64,000 nucleotides of DNA from NCBI GenBank assembly GCA_963755085.1, contig CAVWIN010000008.1, positions 124,001 through 188,000 of the forward strand, written 5' to 3'. Below the pieces are notes generated by a model, which made no database searches, was not told the DNA's origin, and saw only the letters and a program-made list of their open reading frames with translations. Origin of the DNA: JACVRM01 sp963755085 (GTDB lineage: Bacteria > Actinomycetota > Thermoleophilia > Gaiellales > Gaiellaceae). Positions 36,592-45,807 of this stretch are shown piece by piece; position 1 is the first letter of the stretch, and each line of letters opens with the position of its first letter. Both the position numbers and the translations under genes were made by a program.

Positions 36592-37036
36592 GTGCTTTCT
36601 CCATTTCCTCGATCTTGTGAAGTCGTCGTACGTAGCGCTCGCCGCCGTCGAACCTCGCCGCGAGGAAGACCCGGACGAGGTCGGCGGCAAGCTCGGCGCC
36701 CACCACCTCGGAGCCGAGGCAGAGCACGTTCATGTCGTCGTGCTCGACACCCTGGTGTGCCGAGTAGGCGTCGTGGCAGATGGCGGCACGGATGCCGGCG
36801 ATCTTGCAGGCCGCGACCGAGGCGCCGACGCCCGAGCCGCAGATGAGCACCGCGCGCTCGGCGCGGCCGTCGCGGATCGCCTCGCCGACCTCCCGCGCCT
36901 TGTCGGGGTAGTCGATGCGCGGCTCCGGCCGGTCGGTGCCGAGATCGACCGGCTCGTGGCCGAGGCGCGCGACCTCCTCGAAGACGCGCTCCCGCAGCTT
37001 CACGCCGCGGTGGTCGAACGCGAGCGCAACCTTCAC
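36584..37036 (-). CDS. rpiB: Ribose-5-phosphate isomerase B (RpiB/LacAB family)
   Basis: 150 residues from GTG 37036. VALAFDHRGVKLRERVFEEV, RIDYPDKAREVGEAIRDGRA, VLICGSGVGASVAACKIAGI with the phosphate-binding loop, and HDAYSAHQGVEHDDMNVLCL are characteristic. The catalytic-base position reads ICGSG with Cys before Gly-Ser-Gly, as in most RpiB. It interconverts ribose- and ribulose-5-phosphate. The GTG overlaps the preceding gene's TGA (GTGA). Confidence 0.92.
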   Translation of the reverse strand: MKVALAFDHRGVKLRERVFEEVARLGHEPVDLGTDRPEPRIDYPDKAREVGEAIRDGRAERAVLICGSGVGASVAACKIAGIRAAICHDAYSAHQGVEHDDMNVLCLGSEVVGAELAADLVRVFLAARFDGGERYVRRLHKIEEMEKAHG

Positions 37037-37392
37037 GGGTGGCTGTGCTCCACGGTCGACTCCATCCGCGCTATGCGGCCTTCCCGGAACGCGATCACCG
37101 TCTCCTCGCGGCTCATATAGGCGGGCGAGCCGTCGTCGCGCCAGCGGTGGACGAGATCCTTGACCTCGACCACCTCGCCGTTGCGCTGCTCGTATGCGCG
37201 CGCGGCGATCTCCGACTCGATGTTGTCGAACCCCTCCGAGTCGCTCAGCAGCCGGATCCAGCGGTCGGCGCCCTTGTAGCACCGCCCGCTCGGGCGGACG
37301 ATCTCCACGTCCGGGTCGAGCAGCTGGCGCGCCGTTTCCCAGTCGCGGTCGTCGAGCGCCTCCCCGTAGCGCCGTGCGACGTCGACGGTCAC
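37033..37392 (-). CDS. SnoaL/NTF2-like protein
   Basis: 119 residues. VARRYGEALDDRDWETARQL, LLDPDVEIVRPSGRCYKGAD, RWIRLLSDSEGFDNIESEIA and VVEVKDLVHRWRDDGSPAYM show the cone-shaped SnoaL-like fold with a hydrophobic pocket. Such proteins are small enzymes or ligand binders; nothing fixes the role. It is the first gene of the rpiB-tal-pgi-gnd-zwf-opcA run and is divergent from tkt, with 35 bases between the two starts. Confidence 0.8.
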   Translation of the reverse strand: MTVDVARRYGEALDDRDWETARQLLDPDVEIVRPSGRCYKGADRWIRLLSDSEGFDNIESEIAARAYEQRNGEVVEVKDLVHRWRDDGSPAYMSREETVIAFREGRIARMESTVEHSHP

Positions 37393-37427
37393 ACCGACGA
37401 GGTTACACCGGGGGTAGATTCCCAGCG

Positions 37428-39275
37428 ATGGCCGACGCCGCCTTCCTCCGCGAGCTCGGGCAGCAGCTCCGCGTGGACTCCGTGCGGGCCGCAGCCGTCA
37501 CGAAATCCGGGCATCCGACGTCGTCGATGTCGGCGGCCGACCTGATGGCCGTCCTGCTCGCGAACCACCTGCGCTACCGCTTCGACGCGCCCGACGACCC
37601 GGCGAGCGATCACCTCATCTTCTCGAAGGGGCACGCGTCTCCACTCCTGTACTCGATGTACAAGGCGGCCGGCGCGATCACCGACGAGGAACTGCTGACG
37701 TTCCGCAAGTTCGGCAGCCGGCTCGAGGGCCACCCCACGCCGGTTCTGCCGTGGGTCGACGTCGCCACCGGCTCGCTCGGCCAGGGGCTGCCGTACGGGG
37801 TCGGCGTGGCGCTCGCGGGCAAGCGGCTCGACCGCCTGCCGTACCGCGTGTGGGTGCTCCACGGTGACAGCGAGATCGCCGAGGGCTCCGTCTGGGAGGC
37901 GTTCGAGCACGCGGCATACTCGAAGCTCGACAACCTGACGGCGATCATCGACGTGAACCGGCTCGGCCAGCGCGGCGAGACGATGCACGGCTGGGATCTC
38001 GACTCGTACGCCAACCGGGCGCGCGCGTTCGGCTGGCACGCGATCGAGATCGACGGGCACGACGTCGAGGCGATCGACCGCGCCTACACCGAGGCGGAGT
38101 CGATCCGCGACCGCCCGACGGTCATCGTGGCGCGCACGCTGAAGGGCAAGGGCGTCAAGGCCGTCGAGGACAAGTCGGGCTGGCACGGCAAGGCGCTCGA
38201 CAACCCCGAGGAGGCGGTCGCGGAGCTCGGCGGCGAGCGCAACCTCCGCGTCGACGTGCACGCGCCGGAGCCGGCGGAGCCCCATCGCTTCGAGAGCGGC
38301 CCGCTCGAGTTGCCGCGCTACGAGGTCGGCTCCGAAGTGGCGACGCGCAAGGCGTACGGCGACGCGCTCGCCGCGCTCGGCAAGGCGCGCGGCGACGTGG
38401 TTGCGCTCGACGGCGAGGTCTCGAACTCGACCTACGCCGAGTTCTTCGCCAAGGAGCTGCCCGAGCGGTACTTCGAGATGTTCATCGCCGAGCAGCAGAT
38501 GGTCGCGGCGGCGGTGGGAATGCAGGTGCGCGGCTGGCGGCCGTTCGCGTCGACCTTCGCGGCGTTCCTCTCGCGCGCGTACGACTTCATCCGCATGTCG
38601 GCGATCAGCCGCGCGACGTACTCGCTCTGCGGGTCACATGCCGGCGTCTCGATCGGCGAGGACGGGCCGTCGCAGATGGCGCTCGAGGATCTCGCAGCGC
38701 TCCGCGCCGTGCACGGCTCGACCGTGCTCTACCCGTCCGACGCGAACCAGACCGCGAGGCTCGTCGCGACGATGGCCGACCTCGAGGGCATCTCGTACCT
38801 GCGCACGACGCGCGCCAATACGCCGGTCATCTACGGCGCCGACGAGGAGTTCCCCGTCGGCGGCTCCCGCGTCGTCCGCTCGTCGGACGACGACGAAGTG
38901 ACGATCGTCGGCGCCGGTATCACGCTGCACGAGGCGCTGAAGGCGGCCGACACGCTCGCCGCCGAAGGCGTGCACGCGCGAGTGATCGACCTGTACTCCG
39001 TGAAGCCGGCCGACGGCGAGACGCTGCGCGCCGCGGCCGAGGCAACCGGCGGGCGTGTCGTCACCGTCGAGGACCACTGGCCCGAGGGCGGGCTCGGCGA
39101 AGCCGTGCTGTCGGAGCTCGCAGACTTCGACGGCCGGCTGCACGTGACGAAGCTCGCCGTCGGCGACATGCCCACGTCGGGCAAGCCGGCCGAGCTGCTC
39201 GCCGCGGCGGGCATCGACGCCGAGGCGATCGCCGCGGCGGCGCGGGCGCTCGTCGGCGCGGCCGTACAAGCCTGA
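37428..39275 (+). CDS. tkt: Transketolase (single-chain)
   Basis: 615 residues. TPP-binding motif VLHGDSEIAEGSVWEAFEHA to DNLTAIIDVNRLGQ, N-terminal KSGHPTSSMSAADLMAVLLA with the active His, ATGSLGQGLPYGVGVALAGK, and in the second domain FEMFIAEQQMVAAAVGMQVR and GVSIGEDGPSQMALEDLAAL. The C-terminal transketolase domain is complete. It moves two-carbon units between sugar phosphates. ATG 37428 follows GGGGGTAG weakly. It is divergent from the pentose-phosphate operon, so both may share one control region of about 35 bases. Confidence 0.95.
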   Translation: MADAAFLRELGQQLRVDSVRAAAVTKSGHPTSSMSAADLMAVLLANHLRYRFDAPDDPASDHLIFSKGHASPLLYSMYKAAGAITDEELLTFRKFGSRLEGHPTPVLPWVDVATGSLGQGLPYGVGVALAGKRLDRLPYRVWVLHGDSEIAEGSVWEAFEHAAYSKLDNLTAIIDVNRLGQRGETMHGWDLDSYANRARAFGWHAIEIDGHDVEAIDRAYTEAESIRDRPTVIVARTLKGKGVKAVEDKSGWHGKALDNPEEAVAELGGERNLRVDVHAPEPAEPHRFESGPLELPRYEVGSEVATRKAYGDALAALGKARGDVVALDGEVSNSTYAEFFAKELPERYFEMFIAEQQMVAAAVGMQVRGWRPFASTFAAFLSRAYDFIRMSAISRATYSLCGSHAGVSIGEDGPSQMALEDLAALRAVHGSTVLYPSDANQTARLVATMADLEGISYLRTTRANTPVIYGADEEFPVGGSRVVRSSDDDEVTIVGAGITLHEALKAADTLAAEGVHARVIDLYSVKPADGETLRAAAEATGGRVVTVEDHWPEGGLGEAVLSELADFDGRLHVTKLAVGDMPTSGKPAELLAAAGIDAEAIAAAARALVGAAVQA

Positions 39276-39304
39276 GCAGACACTCGACGGCCTACGCTTG
39301 AAGC

Positions 39305-41180
39305 GTGGCCGTCGTCATCGCCAACAACCTGCGCAAGGAGCTCGCCGGAGACGTCCTCTTCGACGGCGTGAGCTTCAAGGTCGAGCGCCGCGAGCGCCTC
39401 GCGCTCTCCGGCCCAAACGGGGCCGGCAAGACGACGCTGCTCCGGATGCTGGCCGGCCAGACCGAGATCCACGGCGGCGAGCTCGCGTTCCAGAAAGGGA
39501 CACGCGTCGCGCTGCACGACCAGCGCCCGCCGCTCGAGCTCGGGCTGACGCTCCGCGAGTACGCGTTCTCGGGGGCCGGCGACGTGATCGCCGCGGAGGA
39601 GGAGCTCGCGCGGCTGGAGCAGGCGATGGCCGGCGGCGACGCGCGGCCGGAGACGCTGACCCGCTACGGCGAGGCTCAGGCGCTGCTCGAGCACGCGGGC
39701 GGCTACGCCTGGCGCGAGCGCGCCGTCGCGTCGCTCCGCGGCCTCGGCTTTCGCGACGACGACCTCGACCGGGAGCTGACCACGTTCTCGGGCGGCGAGC
39801 TGACCCGCGCCTCGCTCGCACGGGCGCTGACGGGCGGCCCCGACCTGCTGCTGCTCGACGAGCCGACGAACCACCTGGACGTCGAGCGGCTCGAGTGGCT
39901 GGAGCGGGAGCTCCAGACGATGGACGCCGCCGTCATCCTCGTGGCCCACGACCGCTGGTTCCTGGAGGCGGTGACGACGTCGGTGCTCGAGCTCGAGGGC
40001 GGGCGCTCGCTGGCCTTCAACGGCACGTGGCACGCCTGGCGCCGGGAGAAGGCGGCGCGCGCGCTGTATGCCGGCAAGGAGGCCGACCGGATCGCGGTCG
40101 ACATCGCACGGCTCGACCGCTTCGTCGAGCGGTTCCGCTACAAGAAGTCGAAGGCGAAGCAGGCGCAGGCGAAGATCACGCAGATCGCCCGCCTGAAGAA
40201 CGAGCGCTCGACGCACACCGGCGAGCTCGAGCGGCTCACGCGCAAGCAGCGCAGCCTCGGCTTCGAGTTCCTCAAGCCCAAGCGCAGCGGGCGGACGGTG
40301 CTCGAGGTCGAAGGCGTCGCCGTGCGCGCCGGGGACAAGGAGCTGCTCGACCACGTCTCGTTCGCGCTCGAGCGCGGGGAGCACGTCGCACTCGTCGGGC
40401 CGAACGGCACCGGCAAGACGACGCTGCTCGAAACGATTCTCGCCGACGAGCCGGAGACCGGGAAGATCCGCCTCGGCCACGGCGTCGAGCCCGCGTACTT
40501 CTCGCAGCAGGAGATGGAGCTCGACACCCGCGGGACGGTGCTCCAGTGCGTCCAGCGCGCGACCGGGCTGCAGCGCCCGGACGCCCAGAATCTGCTCGGC
40601 CGGTTTCTCTTCTCCGGCTGGGACGAGCAGACGAAGGCGGTCGCCGTGCTCTCGGGCGGGGAGCGGCGGCGGCTCGCGCTGGCGATCGTGGTCGCGTCCG
40701 GCGCGAACCTGCTGATCCTGGACGAGCCGACCAACCACCTCGACCTGGAGAGCCGCGAGGCGCTCGAGGCCGCGCTCGAGGCGTACCCGGGCACCGTGCT
40801 GCTCGTCTCGCACGACCGTGCACTGCTCGACGCGATCGCCGAGCGGACGCTCGCGATCGAGGACGGCACCATCCGCGCCTACGACGGCGGCTGGGCGGAG
40901 ATGCTCCGCCGCCGCGAGGAACGCGAGGCGCCACCGCCTCCCCCTCCGCGCAAGCCGAAGCCGGCTCGGCCGGCGCCCCCGCCGCCGCGGCGTCCGAGCG
41001 AGCTCGAGCGGCTCGAGCAGGAGATCGCCGCCTGCGAGGCCGAGGTCGCCGGGCTGGAGGCGAAGCTCGCCGAGGACTGGGCGCAACGTCGAGACGCTCC
41101 AGGCGCACGCCGCGCGGCGCGAGGCGCTGCGCGCGCTGATCGCGCGCTGGGAGGAGCTCTTCGAGCAGGCCGGGGCCTAG
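39305..41180 (+). CDS. ABC-F family ATPase, 3' frameshift
   Basis: About 625 residues with two ATPase domains and no membrane helices: soluble ABC-F, ribosome-associated. Domain 1: SGPNGAGKTTLLRMLAG, TFSGGELTRASLARAL, LLLLDEPTNHLD. The linker (FRYKKSKAKQAQAKITQIAR) is the P-site tRNA-interaction motif. Domain 2: VGPNGTGKTTLLETIL, LSGGERRRLALAIVVA, LLILDEPTNHLD. A Pro-rich hinge leads to a coiled C-terminal tail. One extra base near 41085 shifts the tail from EDWA into NVETLQAHAARREALRALIA and TAG 41180. Role in translation or antibiotic protection is inferred. Confidence 0.9.
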
Positions 41181-43420
41181 AGGGACTCGAGCTGCTCGCG
41201 GACGCGGGCCGCGCAGGGCAGGCACTGCTTCCGCTCCCAAGCCGCCCGGGCTCGCTCGAGGGCCACGCGCGCGTCTTCGACGCGGCCGGCACGTCCGAGC
41301 ACGGTCGCGAGGTCCTCGTTCGTCCACGCTTGGAACCAGATGTTGTCCGTCTCCGTCTCGGCCCTCTCGACGGCGGTGCGAGCGCGCGCCTCCGCTTGCT
41401 CGAGCTTGCCACGAGCTGCGAGAACGAGCGCCTCGGCGGACGGGGCCATCACGCGAACGGAAGCACGCGGCGGAACCGCCTCAACTTTGCGGAGCCATGG
41501 CTCCGCTTCGTCGAACACGACCGAGATAACAGAGCTCACGCGCCTGAAACGACCAGAAGGCGGCACTGACGCTGAGGCTGCCGCGCATCACTTCGATCAT
41601 GTCGGCGTTATGCCGGCACGCGCGTTCCCGATCACCTTCGATCTCCGCGATCAGCCACAGGTACACGTGACCCTGCTGGGCGGTATTACCCGTGATCTCG
41701 CTGTACGTGGCTCGACACGCGCTTCGGCGAGGGGCCACGCTTCGTCGACGCGCCCGAGCATCGCGAGCAGAGTCGCGCGCGCAAGATCCCTTTCCCGCGT
41801 CGGCCGTCGGGCGTCGAGCTCGTCGAGGATCCGCATCGCTTCGTCCGCAGGCCGGGGCCCAAGGATCAGCGGCCATTCGATCCGGTTGTCAGAGGGCGAG
41901 TACCCGGCCAGGAAGCCGGTAGTGCAGAGCCTGCTGCGACGCGTGGACGTCGTCGTCGTTCTGCATCCGGAAGTTCGCGGCCTGGGCGAACATCTCCCAG
42001 AGAATTGCGAGCCGTCGTGGATCGCCCCGCTCTTCTTCGAGGGGAAGCGCCGCCCGGCAGAGCTCCACCTGCTCGCCGATACCGACGGCCTCGCCGGCGA
42101 ACATGCGAAAGAACAGTGTCATGGCGCGGCAGAGCATCGCGCCGGAAGCGTCGCCTGCGGCCTCGGCACGGTTGCCGGCGGCCGCCACCGCCGTCGTGGC
42201 TGCGCCGAGGTCGAAGTCGGCCTGCTCGACCATGCAGCCTCGAGCTCGAGCGTGACGTCGAGCCGATGCGGTCGCACGAGCTCGGCCGCCTCTGTGAGAA
42301 GCGCACAAGCGGCCCGGATGTCCAGGCGGTTGTATGCGCGCCTGCCGGCGGCCGCGAGCCGTGACGAGGCCTGCTCCGCGAGGGCCCCGTCGGCCTGCCC
42401 GAGCGCGGCCCGATAACGGACTGCCTGCCCGAGGTGATAGCCGACGATCTCGTCGCGCTCGACGAGCGCGCCGCCGTGTTCGTCGAGCCAATCGGCGAAG
42501 CGGGCGTGCAGGTCGGCTCGGACAGCCTTCGGGAGCGCGTCGTACGCCGCGTCTCGGATGAGCAGGTGGCGAAAGCGATAGCCGTCGTCGCCCGGAAGCT
42601 GGGAGCGGTCGGGGCGGATGAGCTCACGGCGCACGAGCCCGGCGAGCCGCGTGGTCACCCGCGTCTCCTCGGGGGCCAGCGCATGGACCGCGCCGCGGTG
42701 AAAGACCTCTCCCTCCACGGAGCCTCGCTCGAGCACCCTGCGCTCCGGTTCGTCGAGCTGGTCGAGGCGAGCGGCCAGCAGCGCCTTCAGCGTGGGCGGC
42801 ACCTCGACCTCCGCATCGTCGGCCGCCATCGCGAGCATCTCCGAGATGAACAGCGGATTGCCGCCTGCGGCGTGGGCGATCCGCTCACGCAGGCCTTGCG
42901 AGACGGCGTCGCCGATCAGCGTGTCGGCCTGCTCGGCGGGCAGCGGATCGAGGCGGAGAGTCCCGGGCCAGCCGGGACGCCGCTCCACGAGCTCCGGCCG
43001 GGCCATGCACAGCAGCAGGAGCGGTGCGCCGGCGGAAAGCAGCGCCGTGGACTCGACGAGGTCGAGGAACGTTTCGTCCCCCCACTGGATGTCGTCGAAG
43101 ACCACGACCAGCGGCGCCTGCTCGTCGAGCAGCTTCCGGAACGCCCACGCGATCTCGTCGCCGGTCGTCGGGACATCCGACTCGCCCAGGAGCGAGCGCA
43201 GCGCCGCGGCCGCGATGGGGTCCGAGGGCAACGCCGCGAGCTGCTTCACCACCTCGACCACCGGCCAGTACGTGATCCCGTCCCCGTAGGGCAAGCAGCG
43301 GCCCCTGAGAATGCGACCGTCGACCGCGCCAAGCGCCTCCGCCACGAGGCGGGACTTGCCCACCCCTGCGTCGCCCACCACCGTCAGCAGGGCAGGCGCT
43401 TCTCGAGGCAGCGACTCAGC
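41177..43420 (-). pseudogene. Truncated, decayed AAA-ATPase/TPR protein (cyclase-associated type)
   Basis: Readable from about 43415: LLTVVGDAGVGKSRLVAEAL (P-loop), RGRCLPYGDGITYWPVVEVV, LVVVFDDIQWGDETFLDLVE (Walker B) and RFRHLLIRDAAYDALPKAVR. These match the AAA plus TPR part of large adenylate-cyclase/LuxR-type regulators. Any cyclase or DNA-binding N-terminus is missing: the P-loop abuts the GNAT stop. TPR helices continue in shifting frames: AMLCRAMTLFFRMFAGEAVG, MRILDELDARRPTRERDLAR, TAQQGHVYLWLIAEIEGDRE and GKLEQAEARARTAVERAETE to TAG at 41177. Shifts lie near 42225, 41890, 41735 and 41510. Confidence 0.7.
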
Positions 43421-43851
43421 CCGCGGTGCGAGTACACGCCGTAGCAAGGGATCGGCTCGTAGCCGGACGAACGGTAGAGACCGAGCGCGGCGGCCGACTG
43501 GTCGCCGGTCTCGAGCACAACCCCTGTGTAGCCGAAGCGCCGCGCCGCCGCCTCGAGCTCCTCGAGCACGCGCCGCCCGAGCCCGCGGCCGCGCGCCTCC
43601 GGCAGGACGTACATGCGCTTCAGCTCCGCGCGGGTCCCGTCGAAGCGCACGATCCCCCCGCACGCCACTGGCTCGCCGGCGTCGTCGCGGACGACGAGGA
43701 AGACGCCGTCCGGCGGCTCGAACTGCGTCGCCTCGCGCGCAGGCCCGATGTCGTTGCCGCCTTCGCCGTAGAGCTCCAGCATCTCCGCCTGCTGCGCCTC
43801 CGCCAGGCGGACGACCTCGGGCGAGTCGAACGGCTCAGGCCCGGAACGCAT
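43384..43851 (-). CDS. GNAT-family N-acetyltransferase
   Basis: 155 residues. The acetyl-CoA pyrophosphate loop is MYVLPEARGRGLGRRVLEEL, followed by YTGVVLETGDQSAAALGLYR and SSGYEPIPCYGVYSHRGLSR. FLVVRDDAGEPVACGGIVRF is the central strand pair. Substrate unknown. The ATG lies inside the first of three 26-bp repeats that also hold the end of the preceding SnoaL-like gene. Its 3' end overlaps, in another frame, the P-loop of the decayed AAA gene. Confidence 0.85.
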   Translation of the reverse strand: MRSGPEPFDSPEVVRLAEAQQAEMLELYGEGGNDIGPAREATQFEPPDGVFLVVRDDAGEPVACGGIVRFDGTRAELKRMYVLPEARGRGLGRRVLEELEAAARRFGYTGVVLETGDQSAAALGLYRSSGYEPIPCYGVYSHRGLSRCLEKRLPC

Positions 43852-43927
43852 CGAGTCGTGAAGCCTCAGGACCAGAACGCATCGAGTCGTAATTTCCAGG
43901 ACTCAGGCCCAGAACGCATCGAATTGC
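43834..43927. repeat. Three 26-bp direct repeats spanning a stop/start junction
   Basis: Copies at 43834-43859, 43865-43890 and 43902-43927 share CTCAGGNCCNGAACGCATCGA. On the minus strand each contains both the end of the SnoaL-like gene (reading DAFWA-stop) and an out-of-frame ATG (reading MRSGPE). Copy 3 ends the SnoaL gene and copy 1 starts the GNAT. Between them, two mini-ORFs of about 17 and 15 codons start in one copy and stop in the next. Confidence 0.85.
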
Positions 43928-44289
43928 GAGTCAAGTGGGACCGCTGTCACTTCGGCCCACTGGCCGTCGCGGATGCGGATGACGAGCGCCTGGTCGACGT
44001 CGAGGTCGATCCCGTTCCGGGTCCCCTGCGCCCGGTAGATGGCGACCGCCCAGTCGTCGTCAGCGAGCACGCTTTGGAGCTGCGAGCGGTAGGTCCCGCC
44101 GGTCTCGAGGCCGGTGCGGCGCAGGAACTCGACCACCTCGCGGCGGCCCCGGTACTCGCCGCTCATCACCGTGTTGCCAGGCACGAGCCACACGATGTCG
44201 CGCGCGAGGCCCGCCGAGATGACCTTCGCATCGCGGCCGAACGCCTCGAAGATCCGCCGCGTCAGCGCGGCGTTCGGGTGCTCGGTCAC
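43903..44289 (-). CDS. SnoaL/NTF2-like protein
   Basis: 128 residues from GTG 44289, which overlaps the ANTAR gene stop (GTGA). PNAALTRRIFEAFGRDAKVI, DIVWLVPGNTVMSGEYRGRR and LADDDWAVAIYRAQGTRNGI are typical of SnoaL-like polyketide-cyclase/limonene-hydrolase-fold proteins. Ligand unknown. It is co-transcribed with the ANTAR regulator and followed by the GNAT gene through a triplicated junction. Confidence 0.8.
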   Translation of the reverse strand: MTEHPNAALTRRIFEAFGRDAKVISAGLARDIVWLVPGNTVMSGEYRGRREVVEFLRRTGLETGGTYRSQLQSVLADDDWAVAIYRAQGTRNGIDLDVDQALVIRIRDGQWAEVTAVPLDSQFDAFWA

Positions 44290-44858
44290 TCGTCCGCGAG
44301 GGTTGCGACGACCGCCTCGGCGATGACGCGCAGCGGCCGCCCCGAGACCTGGCTGGCCTTCCGCAGGCGGGCGAACGCCTCTTCCTCGGTGAGCTTTTCC
44401 TTCTTCATCAGCAGCCCCTTGGCCCGCTCGATCGCCTTGCGCGCGGCGAGGGCCTCGGCCAGTGTGTCCGCCTCGTCGCGGACGGCGAGCAGCTCGGCGT
44501 GCCGCGCCCGCGCCGTCTCGATCGCCGGCAGCAGGTCGGTCTCGCGAAAGGGCTTGACGAGGTAGCCGAAGACGCCCGCCTCGATTGCCCGCGCGACGAG
44601 CTCCTCCTGCCCATAGGCGGTGAGCATCACCACGGGGATGGGCCGCTCGTCGAGGATGCGCCGGGCCGCCTCGATGCCGTCCAGGCGCGGCATCTTGACG
44701 TCGAGAACGGCGAGGTCCGGGCGCTCCGAGGCAGCCAGGTCGACCGCCTCGATGCCGTCGCGCGCCTGCGCGCAGACCTCGAACCCGGCGCGCTCCAGCA
44801 TCTCCGCCAGGTCCATGCGGATGATCGTCTCGTCCTCGGCGATCAGGACCCGCGTCAT
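44286..44858 (-). CDS. ANTAR-domain response regulator (PdtaR/AmiR-NasT-like antiterminator)
   Basis: 190 residues. Receiver domain 1-120: acidic pocket VLIAEDETIIRMD, phosphorylation site Asp53 in LAVLDVKMP, Thr/Lys switch residues in VVMLTAYGQ and GYLVKPF. A coiled linker follows, then the ANTAR RNA-binding three-helix bundle at about 133-188: KAIERAKGLLMKKEKLTEEE, AFARLRKASQVSGRPLRVIA. ANTAR proteins bind paired hexaloop hairpins in mRNA leaders and prevent termination. A matching leader is at 55.5 kb and a cognate-type kinase at 46.8-48.2 kb. A hairpin-rich repeat precedes its ATG. Confidence 0.93.
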   Translation of the reverse strand: MTRVLIAEDETIIRMDLAEMLERAGFEVCAQARDGIEAVDLAASERPDLAVLDVKMPRLDGIEAARRILDERPIPVVMLTAYGQEELVARAIEAGVFGYLVKPFRETDLLPAIETARARHAELLAVRDEADTLAEALAARKAIERAKGLLMKKEKLTEEEAFARLRKASQVSGRPLRVIAEAVVATLADE

Positions 44859-44875
44859 CGGACGAGTCTAGGGAA

Positions 44876-44975
44876 GGGGCTGTCCCGGGGCTGTCCCCGC
44901 AGGGGGCTGTCCCCAGTGTCCAGACCAGTTGCCGCCCTGAACGCTTGGGACAGCCCCCGCTTCGCGGGACAGCCC
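44876..44975. repeat. GGGCTGTCCC repeat cluster, large inverted repeat
   Basis: Three direct copies of GGGGCTGTCCC (44876, 44887, 44903) face two inverted copies GGGACAGCCC (44947, 44966) across about 30 bases. The two sides can pair as a long stem; CCCGC-GAA-GCGGG adds a small hairpin. It fills the gap between the VOC gene stop and the ANTAR gene start, so it could terminate the upstream transcript or regulate the ANTAR mRNA. Confidence 0.75.
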
Positions 44976-45377
44976 TTAGATGCGCTCGGCGAGTCCGAGC
45001 GCGTTCCCGTCCGGGTCCTTGAACGACGCGAGCTTGACCATGCCCTCGACCTCGTGGATGTCACCGTCGAACACGGCGCCGACGGACTCGAGGTGCGCTT
45101 TCGCCGCCTCGATGTCGGCAACCGTGAAGGTCGGCCGCGTTCTAACCCCCCCGCGCGTCTCGTCGTCCGTCTGCCCGAGCCCGATGTGCACGCCGTCGAT
45201 CGGCGTCGAGAGCTCGCACCACTTCCAGTCGTCGAGCTTGTAGATCAGCTCGAACCCGAACGCCTCGCGATACCAGGCGATCGCGCGCTCGAAGTCCGTG
45301 ACATTCACGGCGATCGTGACGTGGTCGCCGTAGGCGAACGGCGCCTGCGCAGGGGCGGTTGCCGTCTGCTGGCTCAT
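44976..45377 (-). CDS. VOC/glyoxalase-fold protein
   Basis: 133 residues from ATG 45377. FAYGDHVTIAVNVTDFERAI, AWYREAFGFELIYKLDDWKW, GVHIGLGQTDDETRGG and VKLASFKDPDGNALGLAERI show paired beta-alpha-beta-beta-beta modules with the usual His and Glu metal positions. Family covers glyoxalases, dioxygenases and resistance proteins; the reaction is unknown. Its start overlaps the YciI-like gene stop (ATGA), so they are coupled. Confidence 0.82.
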   Translation of the reverse strand: MSQQTATAPAQAPFAYGDHVTIAVNVTDFERAIAWYREAFGFELIYKLDDWKWCELSTPIDGVHIGLGQTDDETRGGVRTRPTFTVADIEAAKAHLESVGAVFDGDIHEVEGMVKLASFKDPDGNALGLAERI

Positions 45378-45718
45378 GCTGCCTCCTTCGGTTCGTCCTC
45401 CGAGCCGGGGAACACGACCTCTCCTGCGGGCGTCAGCCACGTGACGACCTCGACCCGCATCCGTCCCGCCTGCACCGATGGGTCGCTGTTGGCGAGCTCG
45501 CGCGTCTCCTCGAGCCCGGTGCGATAGATGCAGATGCCGCGGAACGTCTCGTCCTCCTGGTCGCGGAACGGCCCGGCGGACAGAAGCACCCCGCGCTCGC
45601 GCATGGCGTCGAGGTGGGCGAGGTGCGCAGCCTGCAGGCGGTCGAGCTCCTCTTGCGGGAGGTCGAGCGCGCGGTGGCCGCGGCGTAGGAGGACGAGGCT
45701 GTAGCGGTCGAATTCCAT
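45374..45718 (-). CDS. YciI-like domain protein
   Basis: 114 residues. The start is ATG 45718 with the site AAAGGAG. FDRYSLVLLRRGHRALDLPQ, LDRLQAAHLAHLDAMRERGV and LLSAGPFRDQEDETFRGICI carry the conserved His of the H-x-x-x-L helix and the Gly-Pro segment of YciI/YCII ferredoxin-like domains. Some relatives are dehydrochlorinases or hydrolases; function unproven. It is divergent from the serine hydrolase gene. Confidence 0.82.
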   Translation of the reverse strand: MEFDRYSLVLLRRGHRALDLPQEELDRLQAAHLAHLDAMRERGVLLSAGPFRDQEDETFRGICIYRTGLEETRELANSDPSVQAGRMRVEVVTWLTPAGEVVFPGSEDEPKEAA

Positions 45719-45807
45719 TCGGCTCCTTTGCATGACGACGAACGCCGAGCTGGATAATCGACAGCACGGCGCTCGACGGCTACCTCGAGGCGGTCCTGGC
45801 CGCCGGC

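Noticed and set aside
43834..43927. Possible CRISPR array
   Set aside because: Only three 26-bp copies with 5- and 11-bp gaps, overlapping gene ends, and no cas genes.
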